This document shows, piece after piece, positions 15,899 to 25,481 of a stretch of DNA of 64,000 nucleotides (positions are counted from its first letter, which is position 1; every line of letters begins with the position of its first letter). Below the pieces are notes generated by a model. The model was not told the origin of the DNA, made no database searches, and saw nothing but the letters and a program-made list of their open reading frames with translations. Both the position numbers and the translations under genes were made by a program. Source of the DNA: Phycisphaerae bacterium (GTDB taxonomy: Bacteria; Planctomycetota; Phycisphaerae; UBA1845; Fen-1342); NCBI GenBank assembly GCA_028279405.1, contig JANQNU010000051.1, positions 44,623-108,622 of the forward strand. Reading direction: 5' to 3'.

Positions 15899-16130
15899 AT
15901 CCTTGCTCCTTACGGGCCCAAACCGGTCCGACAGTCCGATTCGCGGTCGGCCAACTCTGGCCCTGACGAACGTTCCGCGAGGCTCGGCCGTGCACTCCGC
16001 ACGCGGCTCGTCTCCGAACGAGCCTGTCGGTCTGCTGCTCCGGACCCAGCCCACACGGCCCGGAAACAGTGCCCTTTCCAATCCCAAAACCGATCTGTCA
16101 CGCCCAACGGCCACGCCGTCGGGCATACCA

Positions 16131-18053
16131 TCACTGCAGGAAGTCGATCAGCGACAGGTTCAATACACGTGAAGCTGTCGCATAATTTGCCTGCAATGCC
16201 GTTTCCATCTGCTGAAACCGAAGAATCGTCTCGCTCAGGTCGGCGTCCCGTACGTCACTCAACAGAATCCGTGTCGAGAGCACCTCGTCCTGCATGCGAA
16301 TCGCTCGATCCTCCATCTGCCGTGCCTGGGCCGCGGTTCGGCCCTGCACCGCTTGCATCTCGGTCATCATCCGCTCAATCCGCTCACCAGCGATCTGCAG
16401 CGTCTGCGTGTCGTCACCTCGTAGACCCTCACGCAGTTCCAGCAAAGCGGTAAACGGGCTGTCCACAATCACCGGATTCACGTCGCGACCGACGAGTTGG
16501 CCACCCGTCGACGTGACGTCCAATCCCAGCCCGTCGAGGGCCGGCGAGACATTCAGCCGTTCGGCCAGCAGCGTTCCGGTGCCGGTGGTGTTGTCCGTGA
16601 TCATCAAACCGTTGCCATTCGCCGCGAAACCGGCAGTGATCGCGCCACTACCCGCGGCGTTGAATCGTGCAATCACGTCGGCGAGCGTCTCTGCACCGTC
16701 GACGTCGATATCCACCGTCGTGCCGTCGGCCGTCACGATGCGAATGTCGTCACCCGGGACGGTCGTCACGCCCCGGCGGTCATTGAGGTCCGCGAGCGTC
16801 GTGCCGCCGTTCATCGAGCGGACGCCGAGTGCCGTGGCCAACGTGCCGCCGGCCTCCTCGATCGCGAAATTCACGCCCGAGACCCGGCTGCGAACCTCGA
16901 TCGAGCGCCCGTCCGGCGCGATCTGGGCCAGTACGCCGAGATCCGAAGCGTTGAAGACATTGAGCATGTCCTCCACGGTCTCGGCGTTCGAGAAGTCGAG
17001 TGTCACGTTCTGGAGCCCGCTCCGAAGCGTGAGTCCGTCCGACAGCCGTGCCAGCACATTGGCTTGCAAGTCTGCGATCTCCGTCCGCGGCGTGACGACC
17101 GGGTCGAGGTCGAAGGGCGGTGCCACCGAAGTGCCCACCGTCATTCCGGTGAGCAGTCCGAGGTCGCGGGCCGTGTTGCTGCCGGCCGATTCGGTGACCG
17201 TGACCGGTCCGCCGGAACCGACGCCCACGATCTGCAGCCCGACCGGCCCCAGCACCGCGGATACGCCGGTCGGGAGATTCTCGTTGAGGATGTCCACCAT
17301 GTCTCCGACCGTGTCCGCCGGGGTCAGGTCGATCACCCGTTGGCCGGCACCGTCGGTGACGAGCAGCGATCCGAGCTGCACGCCGGTCCCGGTCGTGCCC
17401 CGCAGGTCGACAACCCGCGTCTCACTGGTCAGCACCGGATCGAGATCGACAGTGCCGTTGACCGCTCCGGAGACCGCGTTGAAGAAGTCGATGCCAGAGA
17501 CCGTGAAGCTGTCGACCGCGAAGTTGGAGTCGATGATCGTCTCGGCCGTGTTCATGTCGCCGTAGAAGCCGATGCCTCCGGTTCCGCGAAACTCGAAAGG
17601 CGGTCGGCGGGTGTCGTGGCCCGCGAAGAGGAACGCATCGAGGTGCTGGCGGTTGCCGACGCTGATGAGCTGGTCGATGATCCGTTCGACAGCGCCCGCC
17701 AACGACGCGCGTCCGTCGGCAGACGTAGTGTCGCTGACGGCTTCGAGCGTGATGTTGTGCGCATCCGTCAGCAGGTCGATCGCTTCGATCATCGTGGTCT
17801 CGACGGTCGTGAACGTCGAATTGGCGGCGTCGAGGTTCTTCTCGATCTGGGCGATCTGCTCGAGCTTGCGATCGAACAGGTTCACCCGCGTCGCTGCGAC
17901 CGGATCCTCGCTGGCGGTCAGGAAGCGCAGGCCGGTAGCGAGCTGGTTCTGCACCTGGAACAGCCCGACCTGGTTGTTGCGCGAGGTCTGCAGGATGTTG
18001 AACACCCGCAGGTTCTGGCTCACGCGTGCAACGTTGACGGGGATGATCGCCAT
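16131..18053 (-). CDS. flgL: Flagellar hook-associated protein 3 (FlgL)
   Basis: This 640-residue hook-filament junction protein is about twice the usual FlgL length. The flagellin-like N-terminus reads QVQNQLATGLRFLTASEDPVAATR and the C-terminus is QMETALQANYATASRVLNLSLIDFLQ. The extra central part contains several copies of the flagellin hook-IN type motif (for example ETVEDMLNVFNASDLG and ETLADVIARFNAAGSG), probably surface domains. It follows flgK by 15 bases. Confidence 0.9.
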   Translation of the reverse strand: MAIIPVNVARVSQNLRVFNILQTSRNNQVGLFQVQNQLATGLRFLTASEDPVAATRVNLFDRKLEQIAQIEKNLDAANSTFTTVETTMIEAIDLLTDAHNITLEAVSDTTSADGRASLAGAVERIIDQLISVGNRQHLDAFLFAGHDTRRPPFEFRGTGGIGFYGDMNTAETIIDSNFAVDSFTVSGIDFFNAVSGAVNGTVDLDPVLTSETRVVDLRGTTGTGVQLGSLLVTDGAGQRVIDLTPADTVGDMVDILNENLPTGVSAVLGPVGLQIVGVGSGGPVTVTESAGSNTARDLGLLTGMTVGTSVAPPFDLDPVVTPRTEIADLQANVLARLSDGLTLRSGLQNVTLDFSNAETVEDMLNVFNASDLGVLAQIAPDGRSIEVRSRVSGVNFAIEEAGGTLATALGVRSMNGGTTLADLNDRRGVTTVPGDDIRIVTADGTTVDIDVDGAETLADVIARFNAAGSGAITAGFAANGNGLMITDNTTGTGTLLAERLNVSPALDGLGLDVTSTGGQLVGRDVNPVIVDSPFTALLELREGLRGDDTQTLQIAGERIERMMTEMQAVQGRTAAQARQMEDRAIRMQDEVLSTRILLSDVRDADLSETILRFQQMETALQANYATASRVLNLSLIDFLQ

Positions 18054-18068
18054 GCCTGTTTCGCTCCG

Positions 18069-19778
18069 TTACCCGGCCAGCGCGATCAGATCGGAGGTCA
18101 GTTGGTCGACCACCGAGATGAATCGCGAAGCCCCTTGAAAAGCCCGTTCGAACTTGGTCAGATTGATCGCCTCTTCATCGAGGCTGACGCCGCTGATCGC
18201 TTCACGTTGCGCCAGCAGGCTGGAAAACACCGCATCCGAGGACTCGGCGGTCACGAAGGCGCTGTTGGCCTTCACCGCGACCTCGAAGAACATGTCGCTT
18301 TGAAACTCCTGGATCGTTCGATTGTTGAGCAGATCGCTCGCCGTCTGCGTGAGCAGCGCGATGTCGCCGGCCTTCGAGCCGTCCGCCCGCGCGCCGCTGC
18401 CGGACGATGCGATTAGATCGGTGTTCTGACGGATGGCGCCGTTGACCTGGATCGTGCTGCCGTCGATGCCGGCGAAGAACGTTCCGACGCCCAGGGCAGC
18501 CAGCGCCCCGGAGGTATCTTCGGAGAACCACACCTCAGAGCCGGCGGCCGCGTCGAGTTGCAGTCGATTGTCCGGCGTCACGCTCGCGCTCAGACCGGGA
18601 ACACCGTCGAGCGCGGCGGCGAGCGTCGTGAGCGTGGTGTCGTTTCCACCGATGCCGTCAAGGTCGACCGGAACCTGACGGCTGATCTGCTGACCGGACG
18701 CCTTGTCGCGGACCTGGACGATCATCACGCCGTTCTGCACCGGGAAGGGGAGTCCCGCCTGGGTCGTACTCAGGGGCGCGTTGGGGTCGACGACGTCGTA
18801 GGTGCCGAGGATCGACTCGTAACCCGAGAGCCCGACGCCGGTCGAGTGAACGCGGTTGACTTCATAGATCAGGCCGCGCGCCAGTTCGTCGAGACGGTCG
18901 AGCTGGCCGCGCACGTGCACGTCACGCGCGTCACGGACAGCCGCGATTCGGCCCTCGCGCGCCGGCACGGGAGCGTTGTCGTCACTGAAGCGGACCGTCA
19001 TGACCTCGAGCCCGTCGACCAGGTTGATCTCGACCTTCAGGCCGCGAGACCGGTCGAACTCGACCAGCGGGTCGCTACCGACGTACACGTTGATCGAGCC
19101 GTTGCTCGTCTCGCGAACGTGTACATCCATGTATTCCGAGAGTTCGCGCAGCAGCGAGTCGCGCCGATCGCGGAGCGGGCTCGCCCCGCCTTGCGGGCGC
19201 GATTCCTCGATGACGATCAGCTTGTTGAGCTTGGCCACTTCGCTCGTGATTTCGTCAGCGCGTCGAACGGCGTCGGTGACGCTCTCGTTCAGGTCACTGA
19301 CCTGGTTGAGCAGTCCGCCGCGCAGGCGTTCGAATTCGTTGACGATGTGTTCGGCCTGCGTGAGGATCAGTTGCCGGCTCGAGTGATCCTCCGGCTGCGT
19401 CTGCAGCGTCGAGAAAGCACTGAGCAGGTCGGACAGACCCGTGGAAAGGTCGAACTCGGTGAATTCGTTATAGAGCGCTTCGGTCTGGGTCAGCGACTGG
19501 TGAATGGTCTCGGCACCGGTTCGCGTCGCGAGCGATGCGCGCAGTCGGTTCTCGAGCGCTTCGTCGATGTGGCGGTTGAGTGACGAGAGACGCACGCCGC
19601 CGCCGGGTGCGAATCCGGAAAGCGTCGCACCGCCGACCAGCGAGCTCAGGCGGCCGGTCTGCCGGGCATACTCCGGGTTGCCGACGTTCGCGATGTTCTG
19701 GCCGGTGACCGCGATCGCGGACTGATACGCCGCGAGTGCGCTACGACCGACCTGAAATGCTGCGCCAAGAAGTGCCAC
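18069..19778 (-). CDS. flgK: Flagellar hook-associated protein 1 (FlgK)
   Basis: This 569-residue protein joins the hook to the first filament adaptor. The N-terminus AFQVGRSALAAYQSAIAVTG and QNIANVGNPEYARQ is the rod/hook family signature. The C-terminal FERAFQGASRFISVVDQLTSDLIALAG is the coiled-coil end. It is the first junction gene and is preceded by its probable chaperone flgN, 3 bases upstream. Length is typical. Confidence 0.93.
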   Translation of the reverse strand: MALLGAAFQVGRSALAAYQSAIAVTGQNIANVGNPEYARQTGRLSSLVGGATLSGFAPGGGVRLSSLNRHIDEALENRLRASLATRTGAETIHQSLTQTEALYNEFTEFDLSTGLSDLLSAFSTLQTQPEDHSSRQLILTQAEHIVNEFERLRGGLLNQVSDLNESVTDAVRRADEITSEVAKLNKLIVIEESRPQGGASPLRDRRDSLLRELSEYMDVHVRETSNGSINVYVGSDPLVEFDRSRGLKVEINLVDGLEVMTVRFSDDNAPVPAREGRIAAVRDARDVHVRGQLDRLDELARGLIYEVNRVHSTGVGLSGYESILGTYDVVDPNAPLSTTQAGLPFPVQNGVMIVQVRDKASGQQISRQVPVDLDGIGGNDTTLTTLAAALDGVPGLSASVTPDNRLQLDAAAGSEVWFSEDTSGALAALGVGTFFAGIDGSTIQVNGAIRQNTDLIASSGSGARADGSKAGDIALLTQTASDLLNNRTIQEFQSDMFFEVAVKANSAFVTAESSDAVFSSLLAQREAISGVSLDEEAINLTKFERAFQGASRFISVVDQLTSDLIALAG

Positions 19779-19781
19779 GAG

Positions 19782-20327
19782 TTACCCTACCGCGTCAATC
19801 CAGTTTCGTGTTTCATCGATTCGGTGCCGTCCGTCTTGCTGGTACACGATCGACTCCTGATTCGCTTTTGCGACGTCCGCAAAAACATCGCGGATGTGCT
19901 GTTGCAGACGCTGTGCCACGTCCGCGACAAATCCGTTTTTTTCCTGCAGGCGTTTGGAGATTTCACGTAAACCCTGGCTACGAGCCTGGATACGCGACGC
20001 TGTCGGTTCGGGAAGCAACGGTATCAATTCCTTCAGCGTTGCCTGTTCGAGCGCTGCGTCCGGCATGGCCTGCGCGAGGCGGGCAAGGATTGCCTTGCGT
20101 TCCTGCTCCGCATGGAACACCGCGTGCAATTGCTGGGCCTCCCGTTCACTGATGCTTTGCAGCGCGGCGCTGTCGGCACTACGTAACGCGCCGACCTTCT
20201 CGTCCGCACAGGCCAGCAACGTCTTCAGGTGCCCGTGGAGCTGTCCCAGACACGCGTCGAGTCGGTCTGCTTCCGTGCCGACGACGGTGGTGGTTGGCTG
20301 CGAGGGCAGGTCGAGAACGCGTTTCAC
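19782..20327 (-). CDS. flgN: FlgN-like flagellar export chaperone
   Basis: This 181-residue all-helical protein has the coiled-coil pattern of FlgN, which holds FlgK and FlgL before export. Visible parts include a long helical middle (SEREAQQLHAVFHAEQERKA) and a C-terminal SIVYQQDGRHRIDETRNWID. Position between the rod-binding protein and flgK, and the 4-base ATGA overlap with the former, support the assignment. Sequence conservation in this family is weak, so the name rests largely on context. Confidence 0.75.
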   Translation of the reverse strand: MKRVLDLPSQPTTTVVGTEADRLDACLGQLHGHLKTLLACADEKVGALRSADSAALQSISEREAQQLHAVFHAEQERKAILARLAQAMPDAALEQATLKELIPLLPEPTASRIQARSQGLREISKRLQEKNGFVADVAQRLQQHIRDVFADVAKANQESIVYQQDGRHRIDETRNWIDAVG

Positions 20328-20857
20328 GAGGTCGCTCCTGACGTGTTTCGAGCGTTGTGGCGCGGCTCCGCGGGCTTGCGCGTGAATTGCCGCGCGAGCG
20401 CGTCGACCAGGCCGCTGCGATCGTTGGCAGCGACGAGGTCGGCAATGTGTTGGTCGAAGCGCTCGCCGAAGATTGCCTCGGTGCGTCCGCCGTTCGCGAA
20501 ACGCTGTCCGAGTTCGAACTCGCGCATTTGTTGCAGCAACGGGAAGTAGAAGAGCTGCGACGCCAGTTTCGATGCCACTTCCTGCGCCTCTCGTTCCGCT
20601 TCCGTCGGCTGGTGAGTGAGCGTCGACTGCTTGGCGGCGCGTTCGTGGGTCGCGACCGACGACGTTTTCGACGTCACCTCGTGCGGGTCGGCCGAGGCAG
20701 GTGCTGACTTCCCGCGGGACAGCATGGCTGCGAACGACGCGGTCGTTGGCGTTTCGCTTGGTTTGCGAAGTGCAGCGGTGGCCGAACGCGCAATGGTTGC
20801 GCTCGGCAAGTCTTGCGCGACGCGGGGCAGGTACTGGTTGGTCGGATTCAGGTTCAT
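20324..20857 (-). CDS. flgJ: Rod-binding protein (FlgJ N-terminal domain type)
   Basis: This 177-residue protein has the FlgJ rod-binding module at residues 90-155: KLASQLFYFPLLQQMREFE followed by GGRTEAIFGERFDQHIADL. The muramidase domain found in enterobacterial FlgJ is absent, so another enzyme must open the peptidoglycan. The first 85 residues are low-complexity and polar, as is common in the family. Its start overlaps the end of flgI by ATGA and its stop overlaps flgN by ATGA. Confidence 0.8.
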   Translation of the reverse strand: MNLNPTNQYLPRVAQDLPSATIARSATAALRKPSETPTTASFAAMLSRGKSAPASADPHEVTSKTSSVATHERAAKQSTLTHQPTEAEREAQEVASKLASQLFYFPLLQQMREFELGQRFANGGRTEAIFGERFDQHIADLVAANDRSGLVDALARQFTRKPAEPRHNARNTSGATS

Positions 20858-21927
20858 TCCGTGTAGTCCACCCGTGCGTGTAGTGCCTCCACGGCGATCA
20901 GTTGTTCGACTGCCGCGATTTTCTGCTCGTCTGTCGCTTGCAGGGCGCCGAGTGCGTCGAAGAGCGCCTGGAGTCGCGTCAACGGGTCGGGCTCGTCGGT
21001 GCCGTCCGGTGCGGGCTTGCCGACCGTGATCGTGCCGAGTCCGGAAACGTTCAGAATCGCCGGCGAGACGGTCGCATTGCCCGAGATGACGATCTCCCGC
21101 GTTCGCCGATTGATGATCACTCGCGCGGTCTGGCGCGGCGGCTCGAAGACGATCGCATCGAGCACGCGTTGGATGAACGCGGATGGATCGCTGAGCTCAT
21201 ATGACGGGATTCGTACGCGGATGTTCTTTCCGCCGAAGGTTTGCGCCAGGTCCGTGATCACCTCGAGCTCGCCTTCCTCGTTGAACTCGGAGATTCCGTC
21301 GACGCCCGGCGTGCGCAGGGTGTGCTCGACGGCGCGCGAGACCGCGTGGGCCCAGTCGTGGCCGGCATGGTGATCGTTGAGGACCAGCGTGATGTGCTGT
21401 CCGTCGATGAAGCTGTAGATCAGGTCCTTTTCGAGCGTGGCGCCCTTGCGGACGATTCCGCGCCGTGGCGTCTTCGGGTTCAGCAGCTCGACCTTGCCGC
21501 CGGCGAGCGCGAAGATGTCGGGCATCACCAGCATCGACTCTTGCAATGGCGTGATGAGCAGTTGCCCGCCGCGCAGGCTGGCCGCGTTGCCGATGACGGT
21601 CACGATGACGTCGAGTCGTTCGCCTTCGCGGGCCCCGAACTCGGGGATCGTGGCCTCGACAGCGACCAGCGCGACACTGTCATTCGCGGCAAGCTCGTCG
21701 ACGGCCAGTACGGGTTGCTGATAGCGATTGTGGAGCGCCATCAGCGCTCGCATCGTGTGCGCGTTCTCGCCGCCGTCACCGGTGCCGTTGAGTCCGACGA
21801 CCAGGCCGTAGCCCATGAGCTTGTTCACGCGCTGGCCCTGGAGGTGCGCGATGTCCTTCACGCGCAGCTCAGCCAAACAGGGGGTCGCGAGGCTCAGTCC
21901 GATCAGGGTTCCGACGATTCCACGCAC
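20854..21927 (-). CDS. flgI: Flagellar P-ring protein FlgI
   Basis: This 357-residue periplasmic protein forms the P ring in the peptidoglycan layer. It has a signal peptide (MRGIVGTLIGLSLATPCLA) and the diagnostic VNKLMGYGLVVGLNGTGDG, then TVIGNAASLRGGQLLITPL and the later ARVIINRRTREIVISGNATV. It begins with GTG. Located 59 bases below flgH and downstream of flgA, its assembly chaperone. Length is typical. Confidence 0.95.
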   Translation of the reverse strand: MRGIVGTLIGLSLATPCLAELRVKDIAHLQGQRVNKLMGYGLVVGLNGTGDGGENAHTMRALMALHNRYQQPVLAVDELAANDSVALVAVEATIPEFGAREGERLDVIVTVIGNAASLRGGQLLITPLQESMLVMPDIFALAGGKVELLNPKTPRRGIVRKGATLEKDLIYSFIDGQHITLVLNDHHAGHDWAHAVSRAVEHTLRTPGVDGISEFNEEGELEVITDLAQTFGGKNIRVRIPSYELSDPSAFIQRVLDAIVFEPPRQTARVIINRRTREIVISGNATVSPAILNVSGLGTITVGKPAPDGTDEPDPLTRLQALFDALGALQATDEQKIAAVEQLIAVEALHARVDYTE

Positions 21928-21986
21928 GTGCGTGCTCCTTCCGGCGATTCGTCAGCGGGACTCCGCCCGCGTCAGGTCCTCGGTTC

Positions 21987-22790
21987 CTAGCTCAGTCGTA
22001 GCAGGTCCGCGATTCGCTTGAACCAGCTGCGCCGCGTCGCGTCACGCGTTGCGCCCGTATGCTCGACCTCGACGATCAAGTCGGCGATCTGCGTACTCAG
22101 CAACGTGTTCTGCGGCGTGAGATCTTCGCTGCGACAGACACCGGTCAGCGTGTAGTTCTGTCGCTCTTCGTCGACCTTGATCGACTTTCGAGCCTCGAGC
22201 GTGAGCGTACCGTTGGGCTTGACGTCGATCACCGTGGCGGTAATGCGCGTTGTGAGTTGGTCGTTGCGGTTGTAGCGACCGTTGCCGCGATACTGGTCCT
22301 CGCTTGTAAAGTCGACGCCCGGCGTTCCGCTCTGGAACGTTTGCGGAACGAGCTTGTCGTCCTTGTCGAGGCGGAACCACTTGCGCAGCTCGGCGGTGAT
22401 CTCCCATTCCTTCAGCGAGTCGATACGCGCGTCCGTCAGGGCTTGTTTGCTTTCGCGAACGATGATCGTGACGAGGTGGCCGACGCCGATACGCTCGCGT
22501 TTCGGTGCCGCGACCGCGATCGGTGAGTAGGCGAGCAGAATCGGGTTCTGCGGCACGTCGTCCATCGGATTGGCCGGCGGCAACGGTCGGCTTCGCGGAC
22601 CGGCGGAGACCGGCGGCAACATCGGCCGGGCCGGCTGGGTCGTCGGCACGGGGCGCGGTTGCGGCGCGCTGCCTCGTCCGCCGAAAAGCGAGTTGCTCTG
22701 GGCGAGAGCGCTCGGGAGCGCAGCGGTCACGAGCAGGCATGCGAGCGTACTTCTGGCTGTCATCGGTGCCCCGTTCGAGTGTCGGTTCAT
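21987..22790 (-). CDS. flgH: Flagellar L-ring protein FlgH
   Basis: This 267-residue protein forms the outer-membrane L ring. Recognisable stretches are RIGVGHLVTIIVRESKQALTDA and ITATVIDVKPNGTLTLEARK, then the QNYTLTGVCRSEDLTPQNTL segment. The N-terminal signal (LLVTAALPSALAQ) ends in an ordinary signal peptidase I site; I see no lipobox Cys, although FlgH is normally a lipoprotein. The start at 22790 overlaps the flgA stop (ATGA); an internal ATG at 22763 is an alternative. Lack of lipidation is worth checking. Confidence 0.93.
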   Translation of the reverse strand: MNRHSNGAPMTARSTLACLLVTAALPSALAQSNSLFGGRGSAPQPRPVPTTQPARPMLPPVSAGPRSRPLPPANPMDDVPQNPILLAYSPIAVAAPKRERIGVGHLVTIIVRESKQALTDARIDSLKEWEITAELRKWFRLDKDDKLVPQTFQSGTPGVDFTSEDQYRGNGRYNRNDQLTTRITATVIDVKPNGTLTLEARKSIKVDEERQNYTLTGVCRSEDLTPQNTLLSTQIADLIVEVEHTGATRDATRRSWFKRIADLLRLS

Positions 22791-23869
22791 GATTGCCCCT
22801 TCGCAATACGGACGGCGCCGACGCCGGTGACGACGGCCTGGACGACACGCTGATTCCGGCCGCGCGGCCCGAGGCGAACGCGCACCGTTTCCCCCAGACC
22901 TCCGTTGTCGAGCGCGACGCCAGTCAGGCGGATACTCACGTTGTTGGCGCGACGATGGACGGTGACCGGTCGCGTGCGTTTGACCAGCGGCTCCTGCGAC
23001 AGCTCGGCTTCGGTGACCATCATCCCCGCGGGGACGAACGACTTCAGCTTGCGGCCGAGCAGCGGCTCGGTTGCCGTGAGGCCACTCGCCTGGCCCGCGG
23101 GGAACGTCCGCTCTTCGAGCGTCAGGTCCTCCGGTTCGATGTAGGTGCCGAGGCCGAGTGCCTTGCGGGCGATGACGACTTTGCGGGTGACGTGCACCCG
23201 CGCGAAGACGCGCACCTGTCGCTGGGTCACGCCGTCGCGACGAATCGCAACCCGCAATTCGCGCAGACCGTGGTCACGGGCGATGCTGGCATGGATCTGG
23301 AAATCCCACGGCGGTGTCGTCAGATCGAGCAGGTCGCGCGCCGCGTGCTCGAACTCTGCGCTGATCGTTCCGCCGTTGCGGGACAGCTCCTCCGCGAGTC
23401 GCGTCCGCAGCACGTCCTCGAGCGTTTGAGTGCCGGAGCGATTCGGCCGGACGGTTCGCGGCCGGCGGACCGTCTCGGGGGCCGCGTCCGCATTTGTTCG
23501 TGCCGCGACAATCGAGACATTGCAGCGTGCGGCGCCGCCGACGAGCAGCGAGCCGACGTTGAGTCCCGCGTCCTGCAACTTCTCCATGAGCTGGGTATGC
23601 GAGATCTCGAGCCGGCCGGTTTTGCGCGCGACGCGCGCGTCGACGAGCGGGATCGCGCTGATCTGCTGCCGCAATGTGTCGGGGACGTCGACGAAGATGA
23701 GCACGTCGCCCATTGATGGCGCGTCGGTCACGACGACTTGTCGGCGAAGTTTCAGCGTGCCGGTATCGTCGGCGCTGGCCGGCGCGACACCCACTACCGT
23801 CGTGAGGATGAGGACGCCCGCGATCCAGGCAGACAGCGTCATCGGTTGTTGCATGTTTCGTGATGGCAT
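22787..23869 (-). CDS. flgA: Flagella basal body P-ring formation protein FlgA
   Basis: This 360-residue protein is the periplasmic chaperone for P-ring assembly. The N-terminal signal peptide is followed by an extra domain of about 150 residues and then the conserved SAF-type region: VVIARKALGLGTYIEPEDLTLEERTFPAG, LLGRKLKSFVPAGMMVTEAE, and the C-terminal GETVRVRLGPRGRNQRVVQAVV. It is longer than E. coli FlgA (about 219). Several Met codons near the start make the exact start uncertain. Confidence 0.9.
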   Translation of the reverse strand: MPSRNMQQPMTLSAWIAGVLILTTVVGVAPASADDTGTLKLRRQVVVTDAPSMGDVLIFVDVPDTLRQQISAIPLVDARVARKTGRLEISHTQLMEKLQDAGLNVGSLLVGGAARCNVSIVAARTNADAAPETVRRPRTVRPNRSGTQTLEDVLRTRLAEELSRNGGTISAEFEHAARDLLDLTTPPWDFQIHASIARDHGLRELRVAIRRDGVTQRQVRVFARVHVTRKVVIARKALGLGTYIEPEDLTLEERTFPAGQASGLTATEPLLGRKLKSFVPAGMMVTEAELSQEPLVKRTRPVTVHRRANNVSIRLTGVALDNGGLGETVRVRLGPRGRNQRVVQAVVTGVGAVRIAKGQS

Positions 23870-23897
23870 CAGCGACCAACCTCCGTTGGCGTTACGG

Positions 23898-24698
23898 TTA
23901 CCGTCTCAGGCTCGCGACGACCTGGAGCGCCTCGTCGGCGGACTCGATCGTCTGTGAGTTCATCTGGAAGATTCGTTGGGTCTTGATCAGTTCGACCAGC
24001 TCGGTGACGGCCTCGGTCGTGCTCTGTTCGAGGCTGGCCTGCAGGATGGTCCCGGTGCCTTGCTCGCCGGGATTGGCCGGCAACGGCGGGCCCGAGGCCG
24101 CGCTCTCGATGAAGATGTTGGCACCGTCCTGCAACAGGCCTGATGGGTTCGCGAATCGAGCGAGCTGGAGTTGGCCGAGTTCCTGGATCGTGCCATCGTC
24201 GCCGGTCGCGACGACCCGTCCGTCGCTCGAGATCGAGACGTTGCCGAGCGGAACCTCCTGCGGGATCGTCGGCGTGTCGGCCAAGCGATAGCCGAAGCTG
24301 TTACCGAGCACGAGTTCGCCGTTCAGGTTGCGGACGAAGTTGCCCGCGCGGGTGTAGCCGATGGCGCCGCCGGGCAGCTCGACCTGGAAGAAGCCGTCGC
24401 CTTGGATCATGACGTCGAGCGGGTTCCCGGTCTGCAATGCGCTGCCTTGTCGGAAGAGTGTCTGCGTGTTGCTCACGGAGACCCCGAGACCGATCTGGGT
24501 TCCCAGTGGGGTCGCGGTGTTGGCGCTGGTCTGCACGCCGGGCTGCGCCTGGAGCTGGTAGAGCAGGTCCTGGAAGTTGGCGCGGGCCGACTTGAATCCG
24601 GGCGTGTCGGCGTTGGCGATGTTGTTGGCGATGACGTCGATCTTGGTCGACATCGCCTGCATGCCGGTTGCTGCTGTGTGGAGGGCGCGAATCGCCAT
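23898..24698 (-). CDS. flgG: Flagellar distal rod protein FlgG
   Basis: This 266-residue protein forms the distal rod. The start MAIRALHTAATGMQAMSTKID and VIANNIANADTPGFK is the FlgG signature, followed by GNPLDVMIQGDGFFQVELP and GYTRAGNFVRNLNGELVLGN, and the C-terminal IKTQRIFQMNSQTIESADEAL. Length is typical. It lies 27 bases downstream of flgF. Confidence 0.96.
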   Translation of the reverse strand: MAIRALHTAATGMQAMSTKIDVIANNIANADTPGFKSARANFQDLLYQLQAQPGVQTSANTATPLGTQIGLGVSVSNTQTLFRQGSALQTGNPLDVMIQGDGFFQVELPGGAIGYTRAGNFVRNLNGELVLGNSFGYRLADTPTIPQEVPLGNVSISSDGRVVATGDDGTIQELGQLQLARFANPSGLLQDGANIFIESAASGPPLPANPGEQGTGTILQASLEQSTTEAVTELVELIKTQRIFQMNSQTIESADEALQVVASLRR

Positions 24699-24725
24699 AA
24701 CTCACTGTACTCCGCTCAAGAACCG

Positions 24726-25481
24726 TTACTGCCGCGCCACGAGATTGATGACGCGCGCCGCTGACTCGTCCTGTAACTGCAACATTCGCGCATTGATCGT
24801 GTAGGCCCGCGAGGCGGCAATCATCTCGGTCATGTTCTGGACCGGCTGGACGCCGGAACTTTCCACGAAGCCGGAGAGCACGCGCGAGCGGGCCGGAACG
24901 GTCGCGGCGCCATCGGGGGCGCGGAATCGACCGGTGCCGGCCTTTTCCAGCGTGCGATAGTCTTCGAAGTCCGCGAGTGCCAGCTGACCGAGCGCGGCAC
25001 CGTCCTGGCGAACAATGCCGTCCTGATCGATCGTCGTGGGGCCGCCGACGGGGTTGACGAACAACGGCGTGTTGCCGACGCCGAGCACGGGCGCGCCGTC
25101 GGTGGCAGCGACGATCTGTCCGGTTGGCGTGGTTGTCAATCGTCCGTCGCGGGTGTATTGATCCTGACCCTCCGCGGAAACGACAAGGAAACCCGGGCCT
25201 TCGAGTGCGACGTCCAGCGGCTCTTCCGTCTTGACGAGGTTGCCCGCACTGAAATCGGTCTGCGTCTCACCCAGCCAGATGCCGCCGGTGAGTGCCGAGA
25301 GCCAGTCGGCGGTGGGGCCGTCTCGCCGACCCGCCTCACTGGCCGGGTCGCGTTCGGCAAAGACCGCGATCTCCCGCTTGAAGCCGACTGTATCCGCGTT
25401 GGCGAGGTTGTTGGCCAGCACGTCCTGGCGATACTCGTTGACGAGCATTCCCGCTGCGGATTGATAGAGGCCGTAGATCAC
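24726..25481 (-). CDS. flgF: Flagellar basal-body rod protein FlgF
   Basis: This 251-residue rod protein begins MIYGLYQSAAGMLVNEYRQD and VLANNLANADTVGFKREI, with an internal PLDVALEGPGFLVVSAEG and QYTRDGRLTTTPTGQI, and a C-terminal helix ending IAASRAYTINARMLQLQDESA. Its length and match fit FlgF rather than FlgG. The start overlaps the preceding small gene by ATGA. Confidence 0.92.
   Translation of the reverse strand: MIYGLYQSAAGMLVNEYRQDVLANNLANADTVGFKREIAVFAERDPASEAGRRDGPTADWLSALTGGIWLGETQTDFSAGNLVKTEEPLDVALEGPGFLVVSAEGQDQYTRDGRLTTTPTGQIVAATDGAPVLGVGNTPLFVNPVGGPTTIDQDGIVRQDGAALGQLALADFEDYRTLEKAGTGRFRAPDGAATVPARSRVLSGFVESSGVQPVQNMTEMIAASRAYTINARMLQLQDESAARVINLVARQ

Noticed and set aside
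16497..18416. Plus-strand open frame of about 640 codons opposite flgL and flgK
   Set aside because: Antisense to two flagellar genes; no recognisable domain, no plausible start.
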